Below are positions 41,801 to 50,000 of a stretch of DNA of 64,000 nt, piece after piece (the stretch's first letter is position 1; each line of letters starts with the position of its first letter). This stretch comes from a virus: positions 64,734 to 128,733 of the IMG/VR virus record IMGVR_UViG_3300030110_003801; one strand, written 5' to 3'. Both the position numbers and the translations under genes were made by a program. A model generated the notes under the pieces. It worked only from the letters and a program-made list of their open reading frames with translations, was not told the origin of the DNA and searched no databases.

Positions 41801-43032
41801 TTAAACAAAGGAAGAGTACCTCCAATTTCTTTATACCTTTCAAATCTTAAGTCTGTTATTTTCTTTTCGTTTTCAGCAAGCTCTCTTTTATACACAGAAA
41901 CTTGTCTTTCGTATTCTGCATCTAAATACTTTGTGTCTTCTGAGCTTTCATCATCCGGGTTAACATCACCTTTTGTTGTTTCTAGTAAATAACCACCCTT
42001 CCTTTTTTGATAAGCGTCTTCATATATTTGAATGTCTTCTTTTATCCTTCTGTTTTCGGACATAAGACGAGATTCTAGCAACCTACTAGGGTCATCTTTG
42101 TAATAGGTTTCAGAAAATGCAGCGTTTTGGTCATTAAGAAACGATTTGGTTCCATTCAAATAGTTACTTTTGTCGGTAATATATCCACGCTCTTTCGCTT
42201 TTTTAATAATGCCTCCTGACCAATAATTAAAAGATTTTACGGCTAATGAAGGGTCTGTAACAAAATCAGACTTTAACTTTTCTTGAAAATACCTTTCAGC
42301 CCTATTCTTTCCCGAGTAAAGCTTATCTATTTCTTTTAGTTTTTCAACTGACTCAAAATTGTTTGCTTTTGCAACCTTTTCAAGCTCTTCTTGAGACATT
42401 CCGTCTAGGTTGAAAAAACTTTTTTCTCCCTCAGCCAAAAGCTCTTGATATCTAGCATCTGTTGATTTTAAAAGCTCCTCATGGGTCTTCATGTTCTCAT
42501 ATACAGAGTCTTCAAAAAGTTCATCATCGTCTTTAAGAATCCTATGACCCGACTCGTCAAAAGAGCTATCATTTTCTAAGTAATCATCATCAGGCATCGG
42601 GTTTAAAACACTCTCAAAATCAGAATATGTTCCTAAATCAAAGTTATCTTTTAACGCATTATAAAGGTTAAGCCTTTCTTTTTTACCTCGTAAAGCGTCT
42701 AAATACGAATCATAGTCGCCTAAATCATATTTACCTTTTGCAGCGTCATATAGATTTTTCGCAGCATCCGTATTTAAATCCTCTAAATTAGCCCTCTTGT
42801 TTTCTATACTGTCAATATCAAGACCTTCTTGCTCCTTGAGCTGTTCTTCAGGCTGTTCTTCAGGCTGTTCTTCAGTTTGCTCTTCAGGCTGTTCTTCAGT
42901 TTGCTCTTCAGTTTGCTCTTCAGTCTGTCCTTTTAGTTGCTCAACTAACTCCTCTACTGATATATTGTTTTCTTCTGCATACTTTAAAAGCTCTTCTTGA
43001 GACATTCCGTCTAAAATACCCGTTTGTATCAT
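35851..43032 (-). CDS. Giant internal virion (cargo/ejection) protein
   Basis: A 2393-residue protein, the largest here. Residues 6-30 (LDGMSQEELLKYAEENN) and about 209-225 (LDGMSQEELEKVAKANN) are repeats of a short helical motif. Between the first copy and residue 65 is an EEQTEEQPEEQ tract encoded by 12-base tandem repeats (about 42840-42930). The long middle is helical and charged. The C-terminal 700 residues hold a segment (LNAAAKLSKTVFSPGSIVANLAS) like the associated domains of large phage polyvalent proteins, and a few hydrophobic helices. I find no DxDGD, so it is not the crAss-type RNA polymerase. A capsid-stored protein ejected into the host is the best reading. Confidence 0.75.
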   Translation of the reverse strand: MIQTGILDGMSQEELLKYAEENNISVEELVEQLKGQTEEQTEEQTEEQPEEQTEEQPEEQPEEQLKEQEGLDIDSIENKRANLEDLNTDAAKNLYDAAKGKYDLGDYDSYLDALRGKKERLNLYNALKDNFDLGTYSDFESVLNPMPDDDYLENDSSFDESGHRILKDDDELFEDSVYENMKTHEELLKSTDARYQELLAEGEKSFFNLDGMSQEELEKVAKANNFESVEKLKEIDKLYSGKNRAERYFQEKLKSDFVTDPSLAVKSFNYWSGGIIKKAKERGYITDKSNYLNGTKSFLNDQNAAFSETYYKDDPSRLLESRLMSENRRIKEDIQIYEDAYQKRKGGYLLETTKGDVNPDDESSEDTKYLDAEYERQVSVYKRELAENEKKITDLRFERYKEIGGTLPLFKKALDEGRVESAVLAKAVKLVDGEDVPIEIINAIAEEGDVSFSREDMSSYEREKLSLQELSTTTSDIISASHNLGEGDAYFYPLIDRLKKKGLIDKEGRIDLTDYTENLETERNKDIKEVYELLTESTKYTEDIYSQMGQGSTTEGDSRKPDTKKLDAYNYLNKAYIKSTKEETVFAKPDEIRREEATQKLNELTYFEDRDFPEGLNNAERFNYLWHVKYAQFKDWMDRRYPYLEEGEGDPEGFDLFKGGAMFFDTFSEAFFPGEEEDQIMRDIGRVLRDYSDLALLNFNSLDVIPQSNLERPSRAVTNVATTVARAVQPAISLGLGTDFQDAREVMSLAREADVSDINVMPEGVQEQMSKVYDFEKQEFKSAGLDDAEFWQDAVGNSLGIMVDIIAGGKGSKAILKGTSWGNRLVRISNTKRKAMKRLMKSPAFAEKLSKQNFFKRILTRAGTSTIGAGMIETGLTYQVAGTIFPKDMDELNFGTGLFGYFGEKLLSKMLPKMESVGGVIKNLFGDKADDVFKLISKHGATLRRMGGKGIGEVGEENFQQIAQMWQNNNEPFWEQFKATYGDADEALKLTVSSFILGASFGVADTNVGDAYSKKVAKLRRELSSAQKSILNQFVADYNTNMSEAMSSALADSEAEASGQRDFSVEEIHQARYDNDSKKIQDIRSVYDQLSDEQVEEIANESGNKYVEYTKSTSDGEIDLKNVLDEDGESLFNDILQKGYSAEQASKIMSLLGNTVTALKDKKRVKSEANKTIKQARDILNDKKGGLTRKYTAEEKKVAQDVIDIANAIKENNLRYASDSEIGNSKSLRENVFNLVFNDEKGLNVFSEVEKEGIIRGISNVAPKITKGNESYFKYKKDGVYSFEGIPEADAELAQTVNDGNFTPEYAVNMARESLQDKEVIGQVGDVLVNVSESDVQSQADEQMKESAAVFALERVAATAASVEVSQEAFSEAVNETISDNDVAEKLQKAFSAANNIRITNNVINGLNPPPTHSSSPTAAADAKKSGIPVVSTADGVQFLADALEQNVGYNRIQSTGIEGVIDRVTSKRWWADQFRNLLTNKKLAPDFVHELGEKRMNTIKNRMNQISGIQKNFEKILRKTYGRVPSNSDLEVVNNALRGDTDALKVLKDMPSSELFDVVGEMRQTIDSLSKELIDSGAVTESMKGVIQENLGVYLNTRYSVHMNKDWVNTVDKKVYDAAVSYVMAQGISNEDARGVIDKLIMNPKRSGVIVTNKTFGGIDTSVFKAPLKTKKFKKKQKELKDAIDKAKLKGDSAKAAELQKEYDNLKKSDFEIAPEIKALLGEIKNPSFNFINTTTKLTEMIENHKMLEAVRDAGIKAGVFSTRKKGRLTVEVPSSSNYTNNPLGKGQNINEATGLREGPNKYKLYTTPEMASVLSEFHRLEAASNGNTSHNILRLLTRLNAAAKLSKTVFSPGSIVANLASASLVSVYNGNIFNVFSKGRGGGAASYSMMDFVKIATKGGSFANAGVSPETNHTAWLYKKLIENGVIDQSVQLKELQAAFKAMVVSGNPESITSKLIDKFGAASKTTQIIGGGIQGFKKAHQWIYAMGDDLPKFMMAVSEINSYTRADPLFQKLVKDNNGDHAKAWDEFIKTDNYNTIVDTASKISTNVVPTYSKLPGIVQALRRVPLFGTFVAFPAESIRCMINIPIQAIAEMASPNPGIKKIGIRRMSGYLIANAAFLSATSASAALLNIDEEEEDDYRELAADWSRHTNWVFLGAPEDGEDGDMRYLDLSRYDSFGFGKEIVKAIFNDGFKEGASTFAEPFISNSFAGQLAYGFAYNVKPGTKDRRIYNEADTPLGKMTDLGVFGYNLIYRNGYVKWAQDMEKAFADDEDSDYKRGPSVADVNGSLFGFRAYTVKPKTSVYFRARDFKADIDMAYSLGREDGEGSEEQVNKKLKEAYERFSRSYRAALNTGVSQQELFQNFKKLRFRNKTIYHIMNGTVEEYTAPIER

Positions 43033-43045
43033 TTTTTACTGTTGC

Positions 43046-45241
43046 TTATTTTTGTTTTTTTTGTTTACCAAATCCTTCAACCGCTGTACCATCTCCTGCT
43101 TCATCTTCTGCTTCATCTCCTGTACCACTGCCTCCCCCGGCAACTGTTTGCGAAGTTTTAAACTCTCTCAATAATTGATTGATGTTTTTATAAGGTAAAT
43201 TAGATTTTTTATATTTTTCGTTTATCGTATTAACTTTTCGAGCAGATTCTACAACATTTTTAGTGTTTTCCAAAATCTTTGCTGATTGCAAAAATGCTAC
43301 AACTTCGACATCGCTAATTGCTATTGTATTGTTACCGCTAAAAATTTCTCTCCACTTTCTGTCACCACCAACAAGTTTAGAAAGTTTATCTCTTGTTATT
43401 GCATTGTCGTCATCTACATCTTTCAAAACTTCTCCTTCAGGACTGTACACTAAATCCCAATTTTCATCGTTACCGTCACTCTCTGACTTAAATAGATATA
43501 TTGAACCTAAAGCTCTTAAATCGGCATTGTCACTATTACTTAAATCAAAAAACATGTGCTGCCTACCATCTTCAATATCTTCTTGCTCATAATTATCATA
43601 AAAGAAATCTGTGTATTGGTCCCAATCTTGAGGATTTTGTAGTTTATCCTGTAGGTTCTCGTACATTTGACTATAATTACCATTAGCAGCCATTAAAAAT
43701 GCGTTGTATTCTTTGTTAAGCTTCTTATACTGACCTCCTAGTATCTTATCAGGGTTATAATCACCTGTGGTTGTGAGCCACCCGCCCTTAAGACCTAAAT
43801 CAATAATAGCATCTCCATCAACAAGCTTTCCGTTATATTCTGTTAATACATTTAAGAATGACTTCATTCCTCCAATGACATCAGAACCGCTAGCAGTTAC
43901 CTCTGTCATCTTGCTCATATCCATTCCTTCACCCGTAATTTCACCTGAGCTTGATTGAGTTGTCCAATGAACCTTTATCACAGGAGTTTTGTCTCCAAAT
44001 TTCTTTGTGAATGCTGCTTTTTTAAGTTTCAACTCTGCAAGTCTTGCCTCTTCCTTTGAGGTATCGCCTTCATTTCCATCGATTTTAGCATTAAGTTCTG
44101 TGATATTTTCTTCAAGCGTAGAATAGTTGACCCATTCTTGAGGAGAAAGACCTTCAAACCCTAACATTTCAAGCTTATCTATAGTTTTATTTTTTCCGTA
44201 CTTCAAGCCTTGGAAATTTCTATTATAAAGCTTACCGTCTACAGGGTCAAGCTCATAAGAAGCTTTATTAGCAAAAGCATTAGCTGTCATAACAACAATG
44301 TCAGCGGCTTGTCGCATTTTCTTGAAATTCTTGTAGTAATCTTTAGACCATTTATCTTTGTCTAAATCAAGTTTTTTCTTGTCTAATTCAAGTCTTTTCT
44401 GAACATTTCCGTTGTACAAAGGACGTTTTAGAGACTCTAAATGTTCTGCATACTTTAAGGCTACGTCTGTGTTATTGTTCTCAGAGTTCCATTTAATAAT
44501 TTCCTCTAAGTTAGCTCTCATTTGGTCATAACGCTCTTTAGTAGCTTTATATGCGCTATAATCCGTATACCCGTCTGTCTTAACAGAACTATTAAACTTC
44601 TCAATAGATTTAACTTCGTCAGGAACAAGGTCTTGAAACTGAAGAGGTTCTTTTTTAGGTAGTAAAGGTCTATAACCTTTTTCGGCTCCCATTTTTCTTG
44701 CTTCATAACCCTGCTTTAGATTGTCTGCCAAATACATAGTCTCTGTGTAGAGCTTGTTGTAGTAGTTTGATAAATTCCTTTGGTCTTCACTATCAGGGTC
44801 AGGGCTTTTTATGTTTATTCCGTTGGAGGCGGCAAATGAAGCTATATCGTTAAGCTTTTTAACGCTATCGTAATAAACATCCGTGTATCCCTCAACATCC
44901 TCTAAATTCTCTTCAGGCGCTACAATTTCAGGTTCTATAGGTCCTGTAGGAGCGTCCATATCTGAAGCTCCTCCAACAGGGCTAAAAGCCGGAGCTGCAT
45001 CAGGAGACATATAGTTTACTCCTTGCAAATAAGCGGCTCCTCCTGCCTCTGTTCCGATGTCCGGACTCATGCCTTCTGCATACGTCGCTAAAATATCGTC
45101 TTCATTAGGCTGAATAACCCTACCATCTGAATAATCTTGTGCAAATTGACGTTTTTTTTGCTCTAATTCTGCGGCTCTTGTTTGTGCATTCAAAAGCTCT
45201 ATAGCCATCCTTCTTTGAGTCTGCTCTTCTCTTGTTGCCAT
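43046..45241 (-). CDS. Internal virion protein, helical
   Basis: A 731-residue, mainly helical protein with a charged coiled-coil part about 270-320 (KRLELDKKKLDLDKDKW) and an acidic Gly/Asp-rich C-terminal tail (VAGGGSGTGDEAEDEAGDG). It lies between the giant cargo protein and two more internal-type proteins, all tightly spaced, as in the internal core block of podoviruses. Likely an ejection or internal protein; no enzyme motif is seen. Confidence 0.65.
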   Translation of the reverse strand: MATREEQTQRRMAIELLNAQTRAAELEQKKRQFAQDYSDGRVIQPNEDDILATYAEGMSPDIGTEAGGAAYLQGVNYMSPDAAPAFSPVGGASDMDAPTGPIEPEIVAPEENLEDVEGYTDVYYDSVKKLNDIASFAASNGINIKSPDPDSEDQRNLSNYYNKLYTETMYLADNLKQGYEARKMGAEKGYRPLLPKKEPLQFQDLVPDEVKSIEKFNSSVKTDGYTDYSAYKATKERYDQMRANLEEIIKWNSENNNTDVALKYAEHLESLKRPLYNGNVQKRLELDKKKLDLDKDKWSKDYYKNFKKMRQAADIVVMTANAFANKASYELDPVDGKLYNRNFQGLKYGKNKTIDKLEMLGFEGLSPQEWVNYSTLEENITELNAKIDGNEGDTSKEEARLAELKLKKAAFTKKFGDKTPVIKVHWTTQSSSGEITGEGMDMSKMTEVTASGSDVIGGMKSFLNVLTEYNGKLVDGDAIIDLGLKGGWLTTTGDYNPDKILGGQYKKLNKEYNAFLMAANGNYSQMYENLQDKLQNPQDWDQYTDFFYDNYEQEDIEDGRQHMFFDLSNSDNADLRALGSIYLFKSESDGNDENWDLVYSPEGEVLKDVDDDNAITRDKLSKLVGGDRKWREIFSGNNTIAISDVEVVAFLQSAKILENTKNVVESARKVNTINEKYKKSNLPYKNINQLLREFKTSQTVAGGGSGTGDEAEDEAGDGTAVEGFGKQKKQK

Positions 45242-45256
45242 AGTTTATTTTATTTT

Positions 45257-46348
45257 TTAGTACCTACCGTGCTTGAATTTGTCGTTAGTCCCATCAATAT
45301 CGTTCATGTCAAGTCCATAGTAAGGCGGATAACTGTTAGCTTTTTCTTGCTCTCTTTTTTCTTCTTGAGACATAACAGGTTGAGACATGTATGGACTTAA
45401 TGGGTTTAAGCTTCTGAACAGCCTTCTTCTTGCGTCTTGCCTTCTAGCTTGTTCATCAAGAAAAGTAGACCTCCTATCTAGCTTCATTTTTTCTTTTGCT
45501 TTTGACCTTTCCAATTTTAAATCCTCTTGAGCTTTATCATAAGCCTCTCTTTCTTTAGTTCCCTTTATTGGAATTTGACCTCTTTGTTCTTTCCTTCTGT
45601 AAAGATTTTGAACAATATTGGCTGCTTGAGTTGGTACTTGAGAAAGAATTTTATCTCTATTTATTCGACCTGTTTGCTCGGCAGCTTTTAAATCTACCAA
45701 TTTAGCGTCGTACCTTCTTAAATTGTTAAGGTGATTCTTAAATTTTATATTTCTTAAATCTGAATCTTCACTTACCCCTTGACCAACTAAAGCTGAGTGC
45801 AAAGCTACTTTTTCATTTTTTTCTTTTTCGTTTGCTATAGCTGTTTGTAAATTTGAACCAAGAATATCTCTATACGCTTGAGTTTGCATACCCGCAGTAA
45901 CACCTGTTTGACCACCACCCATAGTTTGAGCAGCTTTTATAGCATTGGCGTACGCAGTTAAATCTAAAGCGCCTTTCGCTCCTAGTGATTGCGCTCCAAA
46001 ACCGTACTGAGATTCAGCGCCTGTTTTTTGAAGAGCCTCTTGTAGTTGAGCGTTTTTTGTTAAACCACCTAGTTTAGGCTTGTTTTTCTTAAGCTCTTCC
46101 GCTTCTTTTTTCGCTTTCTTAATTTGCTTTCTAGCTTCAAGAAACCTAGCAATACTAACACCTGTATTGGCTAGCATAGAAACATCTGCAACTTTATTTG
46201 CTACATCGTTTTTTAAATCTTGTTCTGCTTTAGAGCCTTTTTCATAATCGTCAGAATCTTGCTTGTTTTTTGCAGCGATTCCTTCCATAGCTTTTTTTAT
46301 CTCGTCTGCATCAAACATTGATAAGAGCGCTTCTAAATCTAGTGCCAT
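45257..46348 (-). CDS. Internal virion protein, coiled coil
   Basis: A 363-residue basic protein rich in Ala, Lys, Gln and Arg, with long helices (KQIKKAKKEAEELKKNKPK, AQEDLKLERSKAKEKMKLDR). It begins 15 bases downstream... of the glycine-rich gene's stop region in the same operon. It is probably part of the internal or ejected protein set with its neighbours. No known family is recognised. Confidence 0.6.
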   Translation of the reverse strand: MALDLEALLSMFDADEIKKAMEGIAAKNKQDSDDYEKGSKAEQDLKNDVANKVADVSMLANTGVSIARFLEARKQIKKAKKEAEELKKNKPKLGGLTKNAQLQEALQKTGAESQYGFGAQSLGAKGALDLTAYANAIKAAQTMGGGQTGVTAGMQTQAYRDILGSNLQTAIANEKEKNEKVALHSALVGQGVSEDSDLRNIKFKNHLNNLRRYDAKLVDLKAAEQTGRINRDKILSQVPTQAANIVQNLYRRKEQRGQIPIKGTKEREAYDKAQEDLKLERSKAKEKMKLDRRSTFLDEQARRQDARRRLFRSLNPLSPYMSQPVMSQEEKREQEKANSYPPYYGLDMNDIDGTNDKFKHGRY

Positions 46349-46382
46349 AGTTAGTTAACTTTAATTAAAAATAAATAATATT

Positions 46383-47018
46383 TTATACATATCCGTAAAT
46401 ACTTGCGTTGTAATAAGGAACAACATTTTGACCTCTTTTAGCATAAGATTGAGCCTGCGCTCTTGACCTTGTTTGGGTTCCTAGTTTGTCGTAATATCGT
46501 TGGTTAGCTAGCTTGTAGTCTTTATATCTTTGGTCTTGTCTAGCTTTAAATTGCCATTTTTTTTCGCTTGCGTCGTGTCCAACCACACCCGAAACTACAC
46601 CTGCACCGATAAGACCAAGACCACCTCCGACAAGACCACCAATTCCGGGAGCTATTTTATTCCCTAGGTTGTAACCCGCCATCGCTGCTCCGGGGGCGTT
46701 TTTCATAAAAGACCTAACCCCTGCTCCCGACTCAAGCTCATCAGGAAGTTCAATTTTATCGTAAGCTCCCGGTTTTTCGTAATTGTTGTAATACTCATCA
46801 GGAAGAAGCTCGTCTACATCCATATTTTTCACAGTGTTATAATCTTCAGCCATACCCATAATCGGCTGAGCCATACCTAAGCCGGCTCCTGCGTAACCCG
46901 CTATATTTCCTGATATTTTCTTCCAATCTCTCTTTTTCTCTTTCTTTTCCTCTTCCTCACCTTTATTTAGTATTGATTCTTGACCACCTTTGTATGAACC
47001 TTCTGTTTTGTCAGACAT
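46383..47018 (-). CDS. Internal virion protein with glycine-rich hydrophobic segment
   Basis: A 211-residue protein with a Lys-rich N-terminus, a Gly/Ala helix (NIAGYAGAGLGMAQPIMGMA), and a glycine-zipper-like hydrophobic stretch (GGLVGGGLGLIGAGVVSGVVG, about 131-151, here broken after 20 residues by context), then a basic tail ending NASIYGYV. Glycine-zipper segments of this type occur in phage ejection proteins that form a channel in the host envelope (T7 gp14-like role). Assignment inferred. Confidence 0.6.
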   Translation of the reverse strand: MSDKTEGSYKGGQESILNKGEEEEKKEKKRDWKKISGNIAGYAGAGLGMAQPIMGMAEDYNTVKNMDVDELLPDEYYNNYEKPGAYDKIELPDELESGAGVRSFMKNAPGAAMAGYNLGNKIAPGIGGLVGGGLGLIGAGVVSGVVGHDASEKKWQFKARQDQRYKDYKLANQRYYDKLGTQTRSRAQAQSYAKRGQNVVPYYNASIYGYV

Positions 47019-47024
47019 AATATT

Positions 47025-50000
47025 TTATTTAAAAATTCTTGAGCTTAATCTATACTTTGTTGACAAAGAGACAATATTAATTTCTTTGCCGTCTCCATTA
47101 TTAATAATCAACCTAGCTATTGCATATTTACCTCTTAATCTAGCACCATTTGCATCGTAAAGTACAGGGAACTCATAGCCATCATGCCTAGGTCTTACAT
47201 TAGCATTCATAAGGGCTACTTGAGACACTACACCATCTTCTTTTTCAACAGTAAGTTCTACATTATCTAGTCTTTCATTTGAGTCTATTCTTAAAACGTC
47301 AAAAGATTTCCCAAAGTTTCTTTCTGCATTTATAACAACCGAAACTTCTGATGGATTCACCTCTCCTAATATTTTACCTTTAACGTCTCCCGTATAAAGC
47401 TCCTCAATAACATAACTATTATCTGCCTTTTTTCCTAATAAATAAAACTCACTTTTTGAGAAAACTAAATCTAAAATCTTTGTAGTATTTTTTAAAACAA
47501 TACTTGTCATCCAAAAATTTCCCTTATCAGACCAAACAGCCATAAAAGCATCTCTAGGTATTCCTGTTGTAGTTGTGCCTGTATCATCTGATTGAATTAA
47601 AACATCTGTATGTTCGTTAAATCCAATCCAATACTCTCTATTATTGAAGTCATATCCCGAAACTATATTAACATCTTTTAACCCCGAGAATGATTCAAAC
47701 TTATCCAAAAAAACAGAGTGTAGTCCCATTTCTGTAACACTGCTATCTTTTCCTCCTCCAACTCTAAAAGCTTCTCTTTTATTTGCGTCTAAGAAGTATA
47801 TTGTGTTGTCTGACGTTATTACAGAGCGAATATGTTGTGAGCCGTTTTCAGTTAGTAGAAATTGAGGTTTATTTATTAAAACACTTCTATTTACAACCAT
47901 TTGATTTCCATCCGACTGCTCAATAATGTTTTTGTTAATTGGTATTACTGATACGGCAAGCTCTTGAACGGCATAAACGTTTCCGTTAGAAAGAATGGTT
48001 AATTTCGTCAATGATTCGTAAGTTTCTTCTAAGTCAAATATAGAAGTAGCATCGTACCTGTCAAAACCTTCAATGTCTGATTGATAAACTTTTTGTCTTG
48101 AATGAATTATTCTAGCAGGAAACTCTAATCTTTCCGTTTCCGTTTCCGACCTAGAGACCCAAGTTCTATTAATATTTTCAAGAGAATAACTAAAATTATA
48201 AGGATACCCATAGTCTATAGCAAATTCACCTAAAGAACGTGTATCTCTTACAGGATAAATAAAAGGACTCGCTTGTAAGCCCAAGTTTACACGAGACTCT
48301 AAATAAAGGCTTAAAACTTCTTGATGGTCGGGATAGGCAAAAACTCCATATCCACCCCTAGCACCTGATGTAGCGTTAGTTCCAAGGCTTGTATCTGCTA
48401 TTTTAAAACTGCCTTTACTAATAAAGCAATCTCCTCCCCAAACCTCTACGTCATATTTTTCATCTACCCCCCTATCAAGAACCACGTATGTTCCTGTGAA
48501 GATGTATTGATGAACGGTTTTTTTATCACCATACCTCTCATCAGATAAACCTCTTGTTAAATTAGCAATAGGCACAATGGATGATGCTCCATCGGATAAT
48601 TCTGTTACCTCATTTGTGATTTTTTGACCATCAAGACCTTGATAAGAGGTTGCACCGCAATTTAACTTTCTCGTTTGACTCTGACCGCTACCAAAATCTA
48701 AAAACAAGTCAGGTACTGAAAAATCTAAAAATTCATTTTTTGAGAGCATTGTAAAATCTCCAAACCTGTCGTTTATTAATAATACAAGACCTTTTTGCTG
48801 AGTAACATTATTGCTACAGTTTGATAAAGAAGCGTCGTTTAAGCCAAACGTATCCATTCTTTTAAACGGAAAGTGATAAGCCGCAGGGTTTGTAGGGAAA
48901 GTATATTTCGCCCCTCTATTTGTCATCTCTCCAAAATCTACCACTCTTGATGTAAGGTTATCGGGTAATGAAACTCTAACATCTGTAGAATTTGCAAACA
49001 AAGGATTTCTCATAGAGAACCTTACGTCTCTTTTGTTGGGATACCACCAATTAGACTGCTTGTAGTAATAGTTAGAAGGAGCGTCTGCCCTTAAGCCAAA
49101 AGCCATTTGATGGTTCGGAGATGAACCGTCATCAGCCCCTGTTCCTTCAACGTTTAATCTTGGAGTCCTATAAAGACTAACAGCGTCAACTACTTTTATC
49201 TCAGAACCGGGAGGAACTACAACAGTCTCAAAATTAATGCCGTCTTGAGACATCATATACTCAGGAGGGACACAATAAACTATTGGCAAGTCGTTATTTC
49301 GTTCTTTTAATTGAACTACCCTTTTGCTTTGTGAGGCAGCTACTACCTCAGCCCCTGTTCTTTCAAAATTGCTTGCTATTCCTTTTGTCAGTGGTTTTGG
49401 ACCAAAAGCCCCAACTCTACTTCCGTCGTATGAAACACAAAAAGTTTCGCTAGAAGGATAAACTGAAGGCATTACGGCTATTGTGGTTATTAAGGGAGAC
49501 TGCCAAACAATGTCTTTTAATCTTCTGACCCTTACTATAGCAAAAGCTCTAGCCCAATCAGGATGAGAACTAATTCCTGTTATTTTAAGACCTACAGGCT
49601 GTATAAACCCATCTGTAACACCAACAGCAGAGTCTGCGTCTTCATCCCATTCAGACATCATGGGAAAAGCTGTGTTTTCACGATTTGGGAACTTCCAATC
49701 TATACCTGACTCAACATGAGAATACTCAGCACCTCTTGTTGCTTGTACCGTTATATTACCATTTATAAAATTGTTATAAAAACCTGATGTAGCGAAGTCA
49801 TCTCTTCTCCAATTAACTAATAAGTGACCATCATAATATATTTCAATTACAGGTAAGTAAACCTGCCCTGCGCCTGAAACCCCTGCTGAGGTTTGTATAT
49901 TAACATAATCTCCCCTCCTGATACCTAATACACCATTTTCTGTTGCATTTGAGAAACTACCTGAAGGCTTTATTTTTGCAACATTAGTTTTGTGACCAAT

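Noticed and set aside
35851-43032. Virion RNA polymerase within the giant protein
   Set aside because: No DxDGD or other polymerase catalytic motif is visible over the 2393 residues.
48138-48153. CCGTTTCCGTTTCCG inside the 1703-residue gene matches the CGGAAACGGAAACG run of the control region
   Set aside because: Here it encodes a Thr-Glu repeat in a structural gene; a single copy without other origin features is probably coincidence.
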